Shown here: piece by piece, positions 1 through 10,859 of the stretch
Layout of the letters: each line of letters begins with the position of its first letter
Numbering within the stretch: the first letter of the stretch is position 1
Assembly (NCBI GenBank): GCA_039583875.1
Contig: CM077151.1
Span: 25,600,208 to 25,664,207, forward strand
Origin: Platanthera guangdongensis
Lineage: Eukaryota; Streptophyta; Magnoliopsida; Asparagales; Orchidaceae
Reading direction: 5' to 3'
Length of the DNA stretch: 64,000 nt
Program-made: the position numbers and the translations under genes
Notes under the pieces: model-generated
The model's database searches: none
The model's input: only the letters and a program-made list of their open reading frames with translations
What the model was told of the DNA's origin: nothing

Positions 1-18
1 ACCATGCCAAACAAAGCC
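1..18. mobile_element. Right end of a Tourist-like MITE, cut by the window edge
   Basis: The first 18 bases closely match the right terminal inverted repeat of the complete element at 12181-12363 (ACCATGCCAAACA.AGCC) and are followed by TTA, the expected 3-bp target duplication. PIF/Harbinger-type MITEs carry such ends and TTA/TAA duplications. The rest of the element lies outside the window. Confidence 0.55.
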
Positions 19-21
19 TTA

Positions 22-795
22 AAGTAGTACGATGGTATGCAAGCCAATTGATGCATCAATGGAACGATACTCTAAATTTTTACAAAATCAGGGAAAATTA
101 TTGGAGTATTTAAAGAGATACTAGAGATTTGTGGCTATCTCATGGTTAATCAACCCAATACTACATATCCGGAAAACACTACGAGGTAGTTTACGTTTGA
201 TCCTCACAACTCACAAGAGTCATTGGAAAGAAATAATTATGACAATGAGACACTTGGAATGCTCTACTTAAGTGAAAGTTGTATTCAGATTGTGGACATT
301 GATGTGTAACAACTTTTTTGGATGCCCAAGCAACATCAACAATTGATAAAAGATCTGTCACTGTGTGTCGCGTGTTCATTGGAAGAAATTTAAAACCCTG
401 GAATAGCACGAATAAAAATGCAGTATAAAGATCAAGTATGGAGTCAAAGTACTGCACTATAACCAATTTCACTTGTAAGATGATTGGGATCAAAAAACTT
501 CTAAGAGAACTTAAATATCCATAGAATAATCACATGAGGTTATATTGTAATAATGAAGCAATCATTTATACCGCTTACACTCACAATTTTTCCATAAGAG
601 AACTAAACACAATTAGATTGATTGTCACATGGTTTGACAAAAGCTACTTGGTAAAATTTGTTGATCAACAAACAAATTTGTCAACAAAAGAGTCTTAGGA
701 ATACTAGAACACATTTTTCATAGAGGGCTAAACATATACGATGGCAATACTCAAGAATGAACGAGATTGTTAGAATGTTACTGTTATAACTCTCT
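22..795 (+). pseudogene. Decayed Ty1/copia pol relic (end of reverse transcriptase and RNase H)
   Basis: Scattered plus-strand stretches in shifting frames match the end of copia pol. Around 30-60 there is a trace of the SQFMH motif. Around 310-425 the residues DAQATSTIDKRSVT and VFIGRNLKPWNS correspond to the usual DADWA..DDRRSTTG and VFIGGNLVSWKS of RNase H. Around 480-640 a KKLLRELK..LYCNNEA segment matches the CELxWLKxLL..LYCDNKAA motif. A decayed C-terminal stretch follows to about 790. Frameshifts and stops are everywhere, so it is non-functional. It lies directly beside the MITE end. Confidence 0.6.
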
Positions 796-1740
796 GATGT
801 AGGGGAGGCTACATGTATGTGAATACTAGAATGCGATTCTAATATGAAATGCGGGAAGATAACTCTACTCATCTTAACTACTATATGTAAAATGCAAAAT
901 TCGACAGTGAATTAAAGACATAATAATACATGAATAAATCCCACGTATATATTTTAAAGCAAGGCAAAATTATTTCTTAAAGGAAAACAATGTTTGGTTT
1001 TCTCCACGTGGATGGCCAAAACAAGAGCGCGCGGCGAATGATTCTTGCAAATCACAAAATATTCCAAAAGCAAACAGTCACGTTACTTTCGGTCCAAGCA
1101 AGTATAAAATCACATAATCATATACTAATGATGAGAATTAAAGTTTCATACAACAAAACAATACTCATGAAGGGGCGGCCGTAGTGGGGATATCCGAAGC
1201 TTCCAAATGAGCGGGTGGCTGTCCAGAGGGTGACAACGACGGCGAAATGTTGATAATGACTTGGTGAGGTGGTGATTAGAGGAAGATGTGAATCTGTAGG
1301 TTTAGGGGCTGCTAGATGGTATTCAGTTTAAGTCCAAATGAGGGAAATTAGGGGCGTTACTGATAGACTTTACTGGTAGAGTTGATGGATTTGGATTCTG
1401 GAGGGAAAAGATTTACTGATGCAGGACGACGCGTAGGGTTTACGCGCTTGTCGCCTTTTTCTAGGAAACCCTAAATGTATGCGATGCTTAATGAATTTTT
1501 TTTATAAAACTTGAGCGGGCGATGTGTTTACTTAAGAAATCAAGCAGCTTAGATTTTGAAAGCACAAATCGCTATTTTGTTTTAAATTGATTTTTCTTAA
1601 ATAAAATGATTTAGTTTTAAATCCGGGAAAGTAAGTTCGCAACTTTCGTTCCGTTCCCCTTGTCGTAGCAAAACGTAAACCGTGAACTCCAAATATGTTT
1701 CCATTTGGAGTTTTCGACGTAGCGTTTACTGACAAAACTC
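796..1740. other. No gene recognised
   Basis: Mostly AT-rich with a more GC-rich block at about 1165-1460. A telo-box-like AAACCCTAAA lies at about 1468-1477. I found no open frame with recognisable motifs on either strand. Confidence 0.5.
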
Positions 1741-2973
1741 GGGCGAAAACCCAACAGTGAGTCTATTATCCTACGAGAAATTATAGAGGCACACACAAAA
1801 GAAAAGATAGAAACAATTACCCAAGAAAAGATGCGTCTTTCCGTATTTGAAATCGATGGCGATCACGCGAGAAACTTCCCGTCACCTTCGATCTCCGCTC
1901 CGAGGTTGGCCGCTAACGCACACGGGCACCAAGGAATTAAATCGCTCCCTCACACGAGGTGGTTCCACGGAATCACTCAACAATGTAAGAAACCACAAAC
2001 TAACAAACCTAAAATTCACTCGCTCTCACACAGGAGGCGCCATGAAATCCCAATCACTCACGGTGGATCGACGAAATTTCTAACACACGGACTAAAGTTT
2101 AATTTTAATTTTCCCTAATTGTTCACGGGATAGGAACACACATCAATTTTCCCTATCTCCTTAAACCCACTATAACAGAGCTGCAGTAATCAGCAATACC
2201 ATATTGCTAGGGAAATACTTTCGGTACAATTCAATTCAACCTTCATCATTCACCACTAACTGAATTGACAGCAAGCCCTTCTCTCCAATGGCCACAACTA
2301 CAACAAAGTTTATACAAGAAATGAACAACAATTTTCAGTTTTCTTCTCATCAACAGGACTCCAAGCATGAGAAATAACAGCAAAAGGCTCTCCAAATTCA
2401 TCAACGACGGCCCTTGAGGGAATCAAGCAACACAGACATCAACTCCTAACTCCTACAACTATAACAGTGACTAGAGGGAACCACTGTTCACCTTCACCCA
2501 CAAGGTTCAACACACGCCTAACACCTACAATGCTCACACAGAGCTTAATCGCGCCTAATCATCTAACAGGAAGCACACAACAATCTCACACGGGAGAAAA
2601 CAAACTCACAACAATCTTCAATTTCAATATTTCATCCATCACTCCTTGATTCCTGTTCTTCTTTTATAGGGCAGCAGGAACCGCAGGTGTGGCCGAAGCT
2701 TTGGCGGAGCGGAAATGGCGGAAGAGGCGTGGGGTCGAACCGTCGGGAGAGTGCCCTTCGATCGTGTCTGGCGTGGCTGGATCGGCGGTCGTGGGCGGCG
2801 GTTGAAAGAGGCGTGCGGGCTTTAGTCGTGTGCAGCGACGAAACCAGGAAACACCTCTTGCGGCACTGTTGGATCGGGAGAAACTTGCGCCTGGGAACCC
2901 TTGAACCGGGAAGAAGAACAATGTTGATCGGGATATACGGCAAGGGCTTGGACTGGCTGTGCTGATGACCTAT

Positions 2974-3006
<33 letters not shown>

Positions 3007-3110
3007 GAGTGCCCGATACGGGGCTCCGCCCCTATGGCCATGGGCGACAGTACCCGACCGACGACGATGGGTTTCGCCCGACCTATCAAGGCTGGTTTCG
3101 TCCGCAACAT
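1741..3110 (-). other. Possible LTR or transcribed leader on the minus strand, unassigned
   Basis: Read on the minus strand, the segment opens near 3108 with TGTTGCGGACG, has a GC-rich first third, a TATA box (CTATAAAAG, plus-strand about 2661-2669) and then about 900 bases of T/G-rich non-coding sequence. That layout (TG start, TATA in the first half, untranslated tail) suits an LTR. I could not find a matching partner, a CA end, a primer site or a target duplication, so this is a suggestion only. Open frames in the GC-rich part show no family motif. Confidence 0.22.
2972..3006. repeat. Compound (TA)n(CA)n microsatellite
   Basis: About 18 bases of alternating TA run directly into about 16 bases of alternating CA. 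It produces a spurious minus-strand reading frame beginning Cys-Val repeats. Confidence 0.9.
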
Positions 3111-3535
3111 ATACATATGAGTACTCAAAATGACCGTAAAAAAATATACATAAATATTACAATTTTTATTTTTTAAAACAATATACGTTTTGACTTAAAA
3201 ATATTAATTTTGACTTTAATAAAGTTGATTGATTTAATGTCATCACCTTGAAAATACCACTGATATGCCTAATGACAACCTTCCTTGAATAGACCGCTGA
3301 CATGCCTAATGACAACCTACCATAGTAGGTGTAGGAGCTCTACTAAAAACTTTTTGAATTTAAATGGATTTTCATCATTATCTCTAATTTTTTGATTGTA
3401 TAATTACTTGAATGGACATTGTATTTTAATTTCTTTGAAATATATTATAATATATGTCAAGTCATTAAAATATAAAAATGAGGACATAATTGGTATTTTT
3501 GAATGTTTTACCAAAGACAACTTTTCCCTTATAAT

Positions 3536-3655
3536 AGTGAAAGATATATATATATCATATATATTAATAAGTATATATATATATATGTGTGTGCATTTAT
3601 ATATAAATATACATATATAAGTATAGTTATATATATATGTATATATAATAATAGA
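3536..3655. repeat. AT-rich stretch with several (TA)n runs
   Basis: Several TA dinucleotide runs are separated by short AT-rich spacers. Hydrophobic Tyr/Ile-rich reading frames here are a by-product of the repeat. Confidence 0.8.
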
Positions 3656-3669
3656 GAAAAATAACTCTT

Positions 3670-3728
3670 AACATGGCTACGCGCGTAGGCGTGCAACAAC
3701 ATGGCTACGCGCACAGGCGTGCAACAAC
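3670..3728 (+). repeat. Tandem duplication of a 28-bp unit
   Basis: Two head-to-tail copies (3670-3697 and 3698-3725) begin AACATGGCTACGCGC and differ at about two positions. Nothing suggests a function. Confidence 0.85.
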
Positions 3729-3729
3729 T

Positions 3730-4760
3730 AAAATTGGTAACATCAAATTTGCAAAATAAAATGCAATAAAATATAAAAACAAAAAATGCAATCTTTCAAG
3801 GTCGGTCGGGATCCGGTTGGGCGCGGCGTCGAACCCTTTTTCGTCGACCTGACCTAGGTTGGTCTCCACCACTTACTTGGGGAGAGAAGGAAATTGTTGG
3901 GAGGGAGAGTCCATGGGCTACCGGGGGTCATGATAGGGTCTAGGGAAGGGTTGTGGGCCTGGAATTCATGGGGCAATGAAAAAAATAGGGGAAAGGGGGG
4001 TTGGGCGCTGCTTGAAGGGAAGATTTACAAGCTGTTTGGGCGCTGCCTGCAAGGAAAGCTTACGCGGAAGGATCTAGTGGGAATCACGGCAGATTGACTT
4101 TGGCTGTGAGGAATTTTATGGCAAGTGAAAATAGAGGAGGGGGAAAATCGGTAGTGGGCTTGTTGGAACAGGGAAATTTGGCAATTACAGGAGATGTTGG
4201 TAGTGGGTTTTACGGGAGGTTTGTTGGGGATTGGGTGAAAATGGTGTTGCAACGAAAAGAGGGAAAATCGAGGGATACAAGTAACAAGATACAAAACTAA
4301 GTAGCCCGCCTTAGAGTTTTGCGGCGTCGCACCATGGAAGATCACCGTATTCCGAGAAATTTTTTCTCCAAAATTAGCAATCAAGAAGATGACTCCCCTA
4401 CTCCTATTTATAATAAAAGGACATTAGAGCATCTTGAGTCTCCTGACATCAACAACTATGATTGGCCAAGAGTGTCAAGTGCCAGATCTCAATAAATAAA
4501 CCCTGAAAATAGCAAAGTAATATATGAAAAAAATATATAGAAAAAAAATCTGGATGCATCCGCGGAGTTAGATCGTCGATCCAAAAATGCTAAATATGAC
4601 AGATGGCCAATCGACCCCAAACGGGCCCAAAACTCGTGCTCCACCACGAGTTCGTGCCACCGTTCCCCATCACCCTCCTTGTATAAATGTGTGTCTAAAC
4701 ACAATAGGAATATGAAAAACACACAAGTGAAAATATAGTATATCACGGGATAAAGCTAAC
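3730..4760. other. No gene recognised; lies downstream of the last visible PIPK exon
   Basis: G-rich between about 3800 and 4320, then AT-rich. A short perfect hairpin is present at 4631-4652 (arms AACTCGTG and CACGAGTT). I looked here on the minus strand for the missing C-terminal PIPK exon and did not find it. The short open frames on both strands carry no recognisable motif. Confidence 0.5.
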
Positions 4761-4938
4761 CTTCCAGTGCCAGGCAACAGAAGATCAACTTCTCGCTCTT
4801 CATCACCAGCTGGAGCTGCTCTTAATGTGCTTCCCCTAATATGTGATCCGGGCATGCCGCTCAAAGATCCCGGTTCATGAGCAACCAAAAGCAAACCCTT
4901 TGAAGGAATCATCAACTCATCCAGCTTATAAGTACCAA
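4761..4938 (-). CDS. Phosphatidylinositol-phosphate kinase (PIPK/PIP5K family), fourth visible exon
   Basis: PIP kinases phosphorylate phosphatidylinositol phosphate on the inner face of membranes to make PIP2. This 178-bp exon reads GTYKLDELMIPSKGLLLVAH and continues with HIRGSTLRA..GDEEREVDLLLPGTG. In plant PIPKs this is the variable-loop segment that ends just before the strongly conserved RLQ.QLGVNMPA stretch. Its borders are good splice sites: a pyrimidine-rich tract with GGCACAG before it and GGAAG/GTTAGC after it. It follows the exon at 5944-6099 across an intron of 1005 bp, but the codon phases of the two do not fit by one base. The next exon, with the activation loop, is not seen downstream within the window. 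Confidence 0.8.
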
Positions 4939-5943
4939 CTGTGCCACAAAAAGCAAATCAATTAGAACAGCAGCAGAATTTTTTTGAGGCAAAAATATGA
5001 ATCTGTACGTGATAAAAACAAACCAATTTTATACCTAGTTTTTAAGTTAATTGTTTTGGGTCAAATCAACCATTACCACTAAGAAAAAATGATAGTTCTT
5101 TAATTATCATAAACAAGCAATCACGCGGGGTTCTCTGTGCCTCGGCGTGATAGTACCTCATCCGTTTATCATCCCCATAAAAATGTTTTTAAAATTAAAT
5201 AAAAACATACAATTTAAATTCACTTACGAAAAGTTAGAAAAATTTGTGATAAAGAAAGATAGAATTGGAAATATAACACTTCATCAGCTAATTTATCTTC
5301 ATTATATATAGTATAGATATATAATTAAATGGACGTGAAGCATGGAAACGCTGAAATGGAAATATGCTGAACATTACTGTATAATATAATGGGTTCATGC
5401 AAGGTAGACATGGAGTATTAGTTTCAATAGTTCAATTTGACAACTCCATATTGACAGAGCTCTTGGAGGCATATTTTGTAGAGATCTATAGGGAATTCAA
5501 ATTCAAGGAGCTAAACAGAGGGCTGAAACAGTAATCATCCTAATTTATTAGGTAAGGTACAAATTATTTTTTAGCAATCAAATTTTAATCAAAGATTTCT
5601 GATATCCCTTCATAATCAATTGTTGCGGTCAAAATCACATATCCTCTCAAACCGTCCATATTGTAGACTTGCCTTTTTACACTTGACAGAATTAAATAAC
5701 AAATAATTTGGACATAAGTTTTACCTTTCCAAATTCCTTATTTTAATTCTAAAGAAGAAGTAAATTCGTTGGATTCCATTTGTCAAGTTAACATAACCAG
5801 AATAGTTTCGCACTCACACATACAGGAACCTAGAACAAATTGTGACAATTAATTAACTATACTACAAGGGAATGCTACTTCGTGATGCATATATACAGAG
5901 GAAAAAAGTTAGAGAAATGGAAAATTAGCACTTGATGAGATAC
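4939..5943 (-). other. Intron between the third and fourth visible PIPK exons
   Basis: AT-rich sequence with a plausible donor (GTATCT at 5943-5938) and acceptor (CACAG at 4943-4939). No transposon is recognised. Joining the flanking exons as drawn leaves the frame off by one base, so a small exon could be hidden here or the gene may carry an indel. Confidence 0.6.
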
Positions 5944-6099
5944 CCACAATTATCAATAATTAGACTAGGAGATTCATTTTTGCTTTCAGATTTCAAGGAA
6001 GACCTCAAACATTCAGGCGCTCTAAGATGCAGCCCCAAAAGCATGCTATAATCAATGATAGACTGTGATTCTAGGAACGTGCAATCCAGAGATATTTGT
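5944..6099 (-). CDS. Phosphatidylinositol-phosphate kinase, third visible exon (DYSMLLG motif)
   Basis: This 156-bp exon encodes QISLDCTFLESQSIIDYSML then LGLHLRAPE, the conserved PIPK (I/M)(I/M)DYSLLLG block of the kinase core, followed by a Ser/Lys-rich loop (CLRSSLKSESKNESPSLIID). The acceptor is a T-rich tract ending TTTGCAG. The first base, A, completes the codon AG|A (Arg) left open by the exon at 30976-31163, giving the expected ..SLF-R-QISLDC.. of the family. That fit is strong evidence that the exons belong to one gene despite the 24.9 kb between them. The motif style suggests the plant subgroup with LDC.FLESQ..DYSLLLG, but I cannot assign the paralogue. Confidence 0.85.
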
Positions 6100-6386
6100 C
6101 TGCAAAATGAAAAAAAAAGGAGAATTGTAAGCTAGAAGAAACAAGGAAATTTACAAACTTTTTCAGCATGAGTTCTGAAATATAACAAGCATACCGCCTT
6201 CAGACAGGTTTTGAAAAACGTATCACACAATTCTCTAGAATGAACAACCAAGATCCTTTTTTTGAATAACGGAATTTGCATTAAAAATAAAAAAGAAACT
6301 ACATAAAACTACAACAAAGGAAGAATACTATCCGGATCATTCTTGACAAGCTCAAGAAATTCTGGATGAATACAGTCTAAGACTAT

Positions 6387-7248
6387 GAAGCACCGACACT
6401 TCAAAATGTCCAGCGTATCGATGTCGGAGAGTCCGACGCTCGTCCGACTCTCCGACACTCTCCGACACTCGAGTCAACACGCTGGCTCACGCGGGACTTG
6501 CGTGTCCCGCTCACGCGGGACTTGCGTGTCCCGCTCAATCGGACACGCGTGTCCCGCTCAATCGGACACGCGTGTCCCGCTCAATCGGACACGCGTGTCC
6601 CGCTCAATCGGACACGCGTGTCCCGCTCAATCGGACACGCGTGTCCCGCTCAATCGGACACGCGTGTCCCGCTCAATCGGACACGCGTGTCCCGCTCAAT
6701 CGGACACGCGTGTCCCGCTCAATCGGACACGCGTGTCCCGCTCAATCGGACACGCGTGTCCCGCTCAATCGGACACGCGTGTCCCTAAGTTAGTTACACA
6801 TGGTGAGGCGGGTGACAATTTATCTTGGAAGTGTCTTTACCCCTTCTAGCATTTCAAGTAGTGAAAGCGGATCTACTATTGACGTAGATATTTTTTCTAG
6901 AAAAAGAAAGATTGAAAGTGAAGAAAAAATTTTGCTTGACAATCCATTATTTTTACTGATGATATATAATGATAATGTGTCAATGTTCTATCATTTTTTG
7001 ATCATTTGTTAAGTTTTGCATTTGAATATTTGATGAGTAATATTTAAACATGACTTTATTTATTTAAATATTTGTTAATTGTTATTTTTTTTATTTTTTG
7101 TTAAATGTTATAGGATTTTCATAATTATAAAAAATGAATATTTAATATACGTGTCCCAACGTGTCGGAATATAATATTTTTTTGAAAATTGACGAGTTGC
7201 GTGTCGTGTCGTGTCGTATCGCGTGTCCTGTGTCGGTGTCGGTGCAAC
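6387..7248 (+). mobile_element. Non-autonomous inverted-repeat transposon carrying a minisatellite (M1)
   Basis: The left end GAAGCACCGACAC pairs with the right end GTGTCGGTGCAAC as an imperfect terminal inverted repeat. Subterminal regions on both sides are dense in GTGTCG/CGACAC. The core holds the 11-copy array at 6526-6785 and an AT-rich half. No transposase is seen. It belongs with the elements at 8355-8950 and 22758-22870, which share the GAAGCAC end. The superfamily is not certain because I found no clean target duplication. Confidence 0.55.
6526..6785 (+). repeat. 23-bp minisatellite, 11 identical-looking units
   Basis: The unit starts GTGTCCCGCTCAATC and ends GGACACGC. Its arms GTGTCC and GGACAC are inverted repeats, and each unit junction forms the perfect 14-bp palindrome GGACACGCGTGTCC. 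Two degenerate units precede it at about 6490-6525. By eye the 11 units are identical, which points to recent expansion or homogenisation. It is not a CRISPR array because there are no unique spacers. Open frames across it (PLNRTRVSRSIGHACPAQSD) are by-products. Confidence 0.93.
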
Positions 7249-7254
7249 ATAGGG

Positions 7255-7575
7255 CTAAGGTAGGCCACTGAATGGTTGAAACAAATGCAAACTTAGCACA
7301 AATGAAAAGTTGAAAAACAACCAAGGCCCTCTTAGACAGGGTGATGAAGCAGTCACGATCATGAGTAAAACAACAAAGAGGAGAGTAAATTGGAGATAGA
7401 AACATGATGTACGAAGCGGATAGAGAAAGACAGAGTGAGAGGTACATCTCCAGATATGCAAACCGGGTGGATTATACATTGGGCACCGTGATAAACATAG
7501 GACAAGTCGAGTGTGTGTACCGCAAAGTATTTTACGAAATAATGTGATCTGTCGCCACATAGTCCACTATCCAAG
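7255..7575 (-). pseudogene. Probable copia protease-region relic
   Basis: On the minus strand, pieces such as MDSGLCGDRSHYFVKYF and HDRDCFITLSKRAL resemble the copia protease motif (DSGATDH) and the following NLLSVSKLTHDxDC stretch. The pieces lie in different frames and the match is weak. It sits between transposon M1 and the LINE 3' end. Confidence 0.35.
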
Positions 7576-7576
7576 A

Positions 7577-10340
7577 GATAACAACAACGCTCCCTTTATC
7601 CCACTAAGGTGGGGTCGGCTATATGGATCCTTTATTGCCATTGTGCCCTTTATTTAGTCATAATCTCACTAATGCCTAAGTACATCAGGTCTTTCATTAT
7701 AGTTTCATTCCAAGTCTTGATCTACCCTCCCCCATTTAACATGCTTAGTGACTAAACTCTCACAATGCTTAACAGGTGCTTCTAATGGTCTCCTTTGTAC
7801 GTGTCCAAACCATCTTACTCTAGCTTCTCACATCTTCTCTACAATTAGTGTCACTCCTGTCTTATCCCTGATACAGCCCTAATTTTATCCAGTCTCGTGT
7901 GTCCACAAATCCACCTAAGCATTCTCATCTCCGCAACTCCCATTTTTTGCTCATATACATAATTCACTACCCAACAGTTATAACCAGAGAGCATTGCTGG
8001 TCTAATTGCAGTATGATAAAACTTGTCTTTAAGTTCTAATGGTACTTTATGATCACATAAGATCTCTGACGCGTCTCTCCACTTCAATCAATCTGCTTGG
8101 ATTCTATGTATCACAAATTTATCAACACCTCCATCCTTTTGAATTACAGATCCAAGATATTTAAATAACTCACAGTGAAAAATATCCTGATCACCCAACT
8201 TAATAATGAAGTCATCCTTCCTTGCACTGCTAAATTTAAGCTCTATATACTATGTCTTTGTCCCGCTCAACCAAAAACTCTTCTTTTCTAAAGTGTCTCA
8301 CCAAGATTCAAGTTTCGCGTTTACACTCTCGCGGGCCTCATCGACCCAAACCTATGAAGCACGGATACTTCCCTGAAGGTAGCGTACCCGTACCAGATGC
8401 GTATCCGGTATCCAGTACCGGTACGTACACGGTACTCGACGGATACACATATGTGGGCACACTTGGACTTATTACATCATTCTGCATATTGTGATAGGAG
8501 CTGTTTTTCTAAAGTAAACAAAAGTTTGTTCTATGCTAAGAAGCATTGGTATGTCCAATTAAATTGTGTATCTATACCGAGTATGTTTCTGGTACTAGTA
8601 CGTTTATATTACAAGTACGTGTATTGAACATGTTGATACGAGAAAAGTCATTTACAAAATGGCAAAATTGTCTCTAAACTAACTGGAGATTGAAGATGTT
8701 GATCTTCAACAATGAAGTTTATCTCCAACAATGAAGGAGAAAAAATAGATTGATGAGTAAACTTAGTTATGATTTATGTTTGATGTTTTAATGTTTTGAG
8801 AACTATTTATTGCTCTCGTGATATATATATATATAAATTATATTTGTTATAACATATCATGTCGTACCCGTATTCTTGATTTTCAAATTTTGTCATACCG
8901 CCGTACCGGATACGTATCGCACCCAGCAACCGTACCGGTGCTTCCTAAACTCAAACAATATCATCCACAAACAATAAATACTAAGGTATTGCTTGTTTGA
9001 TATGTCATGTGAGCTTTATCTAAGATAAGGGTAAAGAGATACGGCCATCAGGGCTTCAAGCTGAACATTGATGTAACTAAACAGTGATAGAGAGATCTTG
9101 TGTTAATCCTCCAGATGTCCTCATACTCATCACTGAATTTGTAAACATATTTTTAATTATGTCAATGCATGATACATTTATACCTTTCTTTTCTAAGTCT
9201 CCATAAGATCTCTCTTGGAACTCTATCATAAGCTGTCTCAAGATCGATAAATAACATATGCAAATCTTGTTTTCTTTCTCAATAGTTATCAATGAAACTC
9301 CTCAAGAGATGTATAACTTCCATGGTTGACATGAAATCAAATTAATTTTTCAAGATGCTAGTCTCTCGTTTCTCTTCTTTGCATTGCTCGTTCTCATAGT
9401 TTCATGTTATGACTCATTAATTTAATTCTCATATAATTAACACAATTTTGTATATCACTTTTGTTCTTATACAAGGGTACCAAGGTACTTTTTCTCTATT
9501 GATCCAACAACCTATTTGACTTTAGTATCTTATTGAAGAAACATGTCAGCTATAAAATTCTTTTTCCCTAGACATTTTCATACTTCGATAAGTATATCGT
9601 CCAACCCAACCGTTTTTTTTATTTTTCATCTTCTTTAGACCATCATTTACCCCTGACACTGAATTTTACGACAAAATGTTATGTTCATATACTCCTCCGA
9701 TTTATTTAACTCTTCCAAGTTCAGTTTATTGTCCTTCATTTCATCATAGAGTTGATGCAAATATCATTTTCATCACTCTTTAATAGCCACATTATTTTTC
9801 AAAACTGTATCTGTTTCATCCTTTATACATTTAACTTGGTTTAAATCTCTTATCTTCCTCTCTTTATCTCGAGCAATTTTATATATATCACTCTTTGCAT
9901 TTTTGATATCTAGTTGCTTATAAAAGTCTTCATAAACTTGACTTCTTATTTTACTTACTATATATTTATCTTCTTTATCGGTGATTTTATAACTTGCCAA
10001 ATTTTGATCATTACTACAAGCGTATAGTGTTTTATAGCTGGACCTCTTTGCTCTCACTTTGTATTGTATTTCCTCTTCCCACCACCGAAATTCTTTATTT
10101 GGGGGAACACGACATTTTGATTCTCTAAGTACGTTCTTTTCACTTATCCTTAAATGTGAAGACATAACTTTCCATGAGATATTAGGATCAACATAAGGGT
10201 TATCAACTAGTTCTTCCATAACTTTTGTCGTAAAAACAACCTGATTTTTCATCAAGTTTCATGACCGAATTTTTAGCAATACTTTTGTCTTTATCTTAAA
10301 TTTATTATATTTAATTTGCACGTTGAACACCATTATCCAA
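7577..10340 (-). pseudogene. Decayed L1-type LINE, ORF2 (reverse transcriptase), split by a transposon
   Basis: Minus-strand fragments run in the right order from 10255 down. A linker with RWWEEEIQYKVRAKRSSYK lies at about 9773-10255. RT core pieces DLEKKGINVS..MRTSGGLTQDLSITV are at about 9080-9290. The FVDDIV catalytic motif is at about 8957-8975. VDEARESVNAKLESW and LSGTKT lie at about 8260-8350. The C-terminal AIRPAMLSGYNCWVVN and MGVAEMRMLRWICGHTR are at about 7851-8087. The 3' end reads CCCCACCTTAGTGGGATAA followed by TTG triplets, as in plant LINEs. Large parts, including the endonuclease, are missing or unreadable. Transposon M2 separates FVDDIV from VDEARES. Confidence 0.8.
8355..8950 (+). 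mobile_element. Non-autonomous inverted-repeat transposon (M2) inside the LINE
   Basis: The left end GAAGCACGGATACTTC and the right end GTACCGGTGCTTC are inverted complements, and both subterminal parts are rich in GTACC/GGTAC. The LINE reading (FVDDIV, then VDEARES) stops exactly at both borders, so this is an insertion of about 600 bp. Flanks CCCAAACCT and CCTAAACTC could be a worn 9-bp target duplication, which would suit a Mutator-like element, but this is weak. No protein is encoded. Confidence 0.62.
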
Positions 10341-10439
10341 AAGATAATTTGTGAAAAACATGATATAATTTCATTGGAGATAGACGCGAAAGAGTTGGAC
10401 GTCCGAGTAACCAGCCTCCGGAGGTACTAGAGTTTCTCT

Positions 10440-10800
10440 AACAAGATGTCAATGTCAGAGCGGGATGTGGTAGGAACGTCCCCGCATGAGAAGCATGATG
10501 GGGAGGTTGGAAGCCTGCGGAGAGAACTCATGTTTCTTGTAACATGTGGCCTCAATATGATTTATCTAGCCACAGTGAGTACACATGAGAGTGCTTTCCC
10601 TTTGGAGCAATTGCGGCCATTGTGTCCACCACCATAAGACACATGAAGACCTCCCGGTTGCCTAATAGGTGGAAGATAAGTGTTAGTAGAGTGTTGCAGA
10701 AAGGCAGAAGAGGGAGTCAACAAGACTTCAGTGAATAGAATAACTTTTTCCTCTTCATCATTTGTGGTGCAGGATCGACGAAAGCGGAATGTCATTGGTA
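10440..10800 (-). pseudogene. Copia gag zinc-knuckle relic
   Basis: On the minus strand a broken CCHC knuckle (C..C..INHIEATCYKKHE) lies at about 10520-10580, close to the GHLEAHCYRKH-type knuckle in element C2 at about 34700. The neighbouring frame to 10795 (MTFRFRRSCTTNDEEEKVIL) may be gag or spacer. Stops interrupt it. Confidence 0.4.
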
Positions 10801-10859
10801 GATGACAACTGTCAAATGGGTTTTACACTCTAGACATTACCACCACAACTCTCTCCACT

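Noticed and set aside
2632..3006. 124-codon minus-strand frame
   Set aside because: Its start is in the TA/CA microsatellite and no protein family motif is present.
3894..4384. Overlapping frames on both strands in G-rich sequence
   Set aside because: No recognisable motif, no splice logic with the nearby PIPK exons, and the composition explains the open frames.
6526..6785. CRISPR-like regular repeat
   Set aside because: Units are directly adjacent with no unique spacers and no cas genes; plant transposon context.
6385..6849. Open frame of 154 codons with Arg/Ser/Pro repeats
   Set aside because: It is a translation of the 23-bp minisatellite; three different frames are all open for the same reason.
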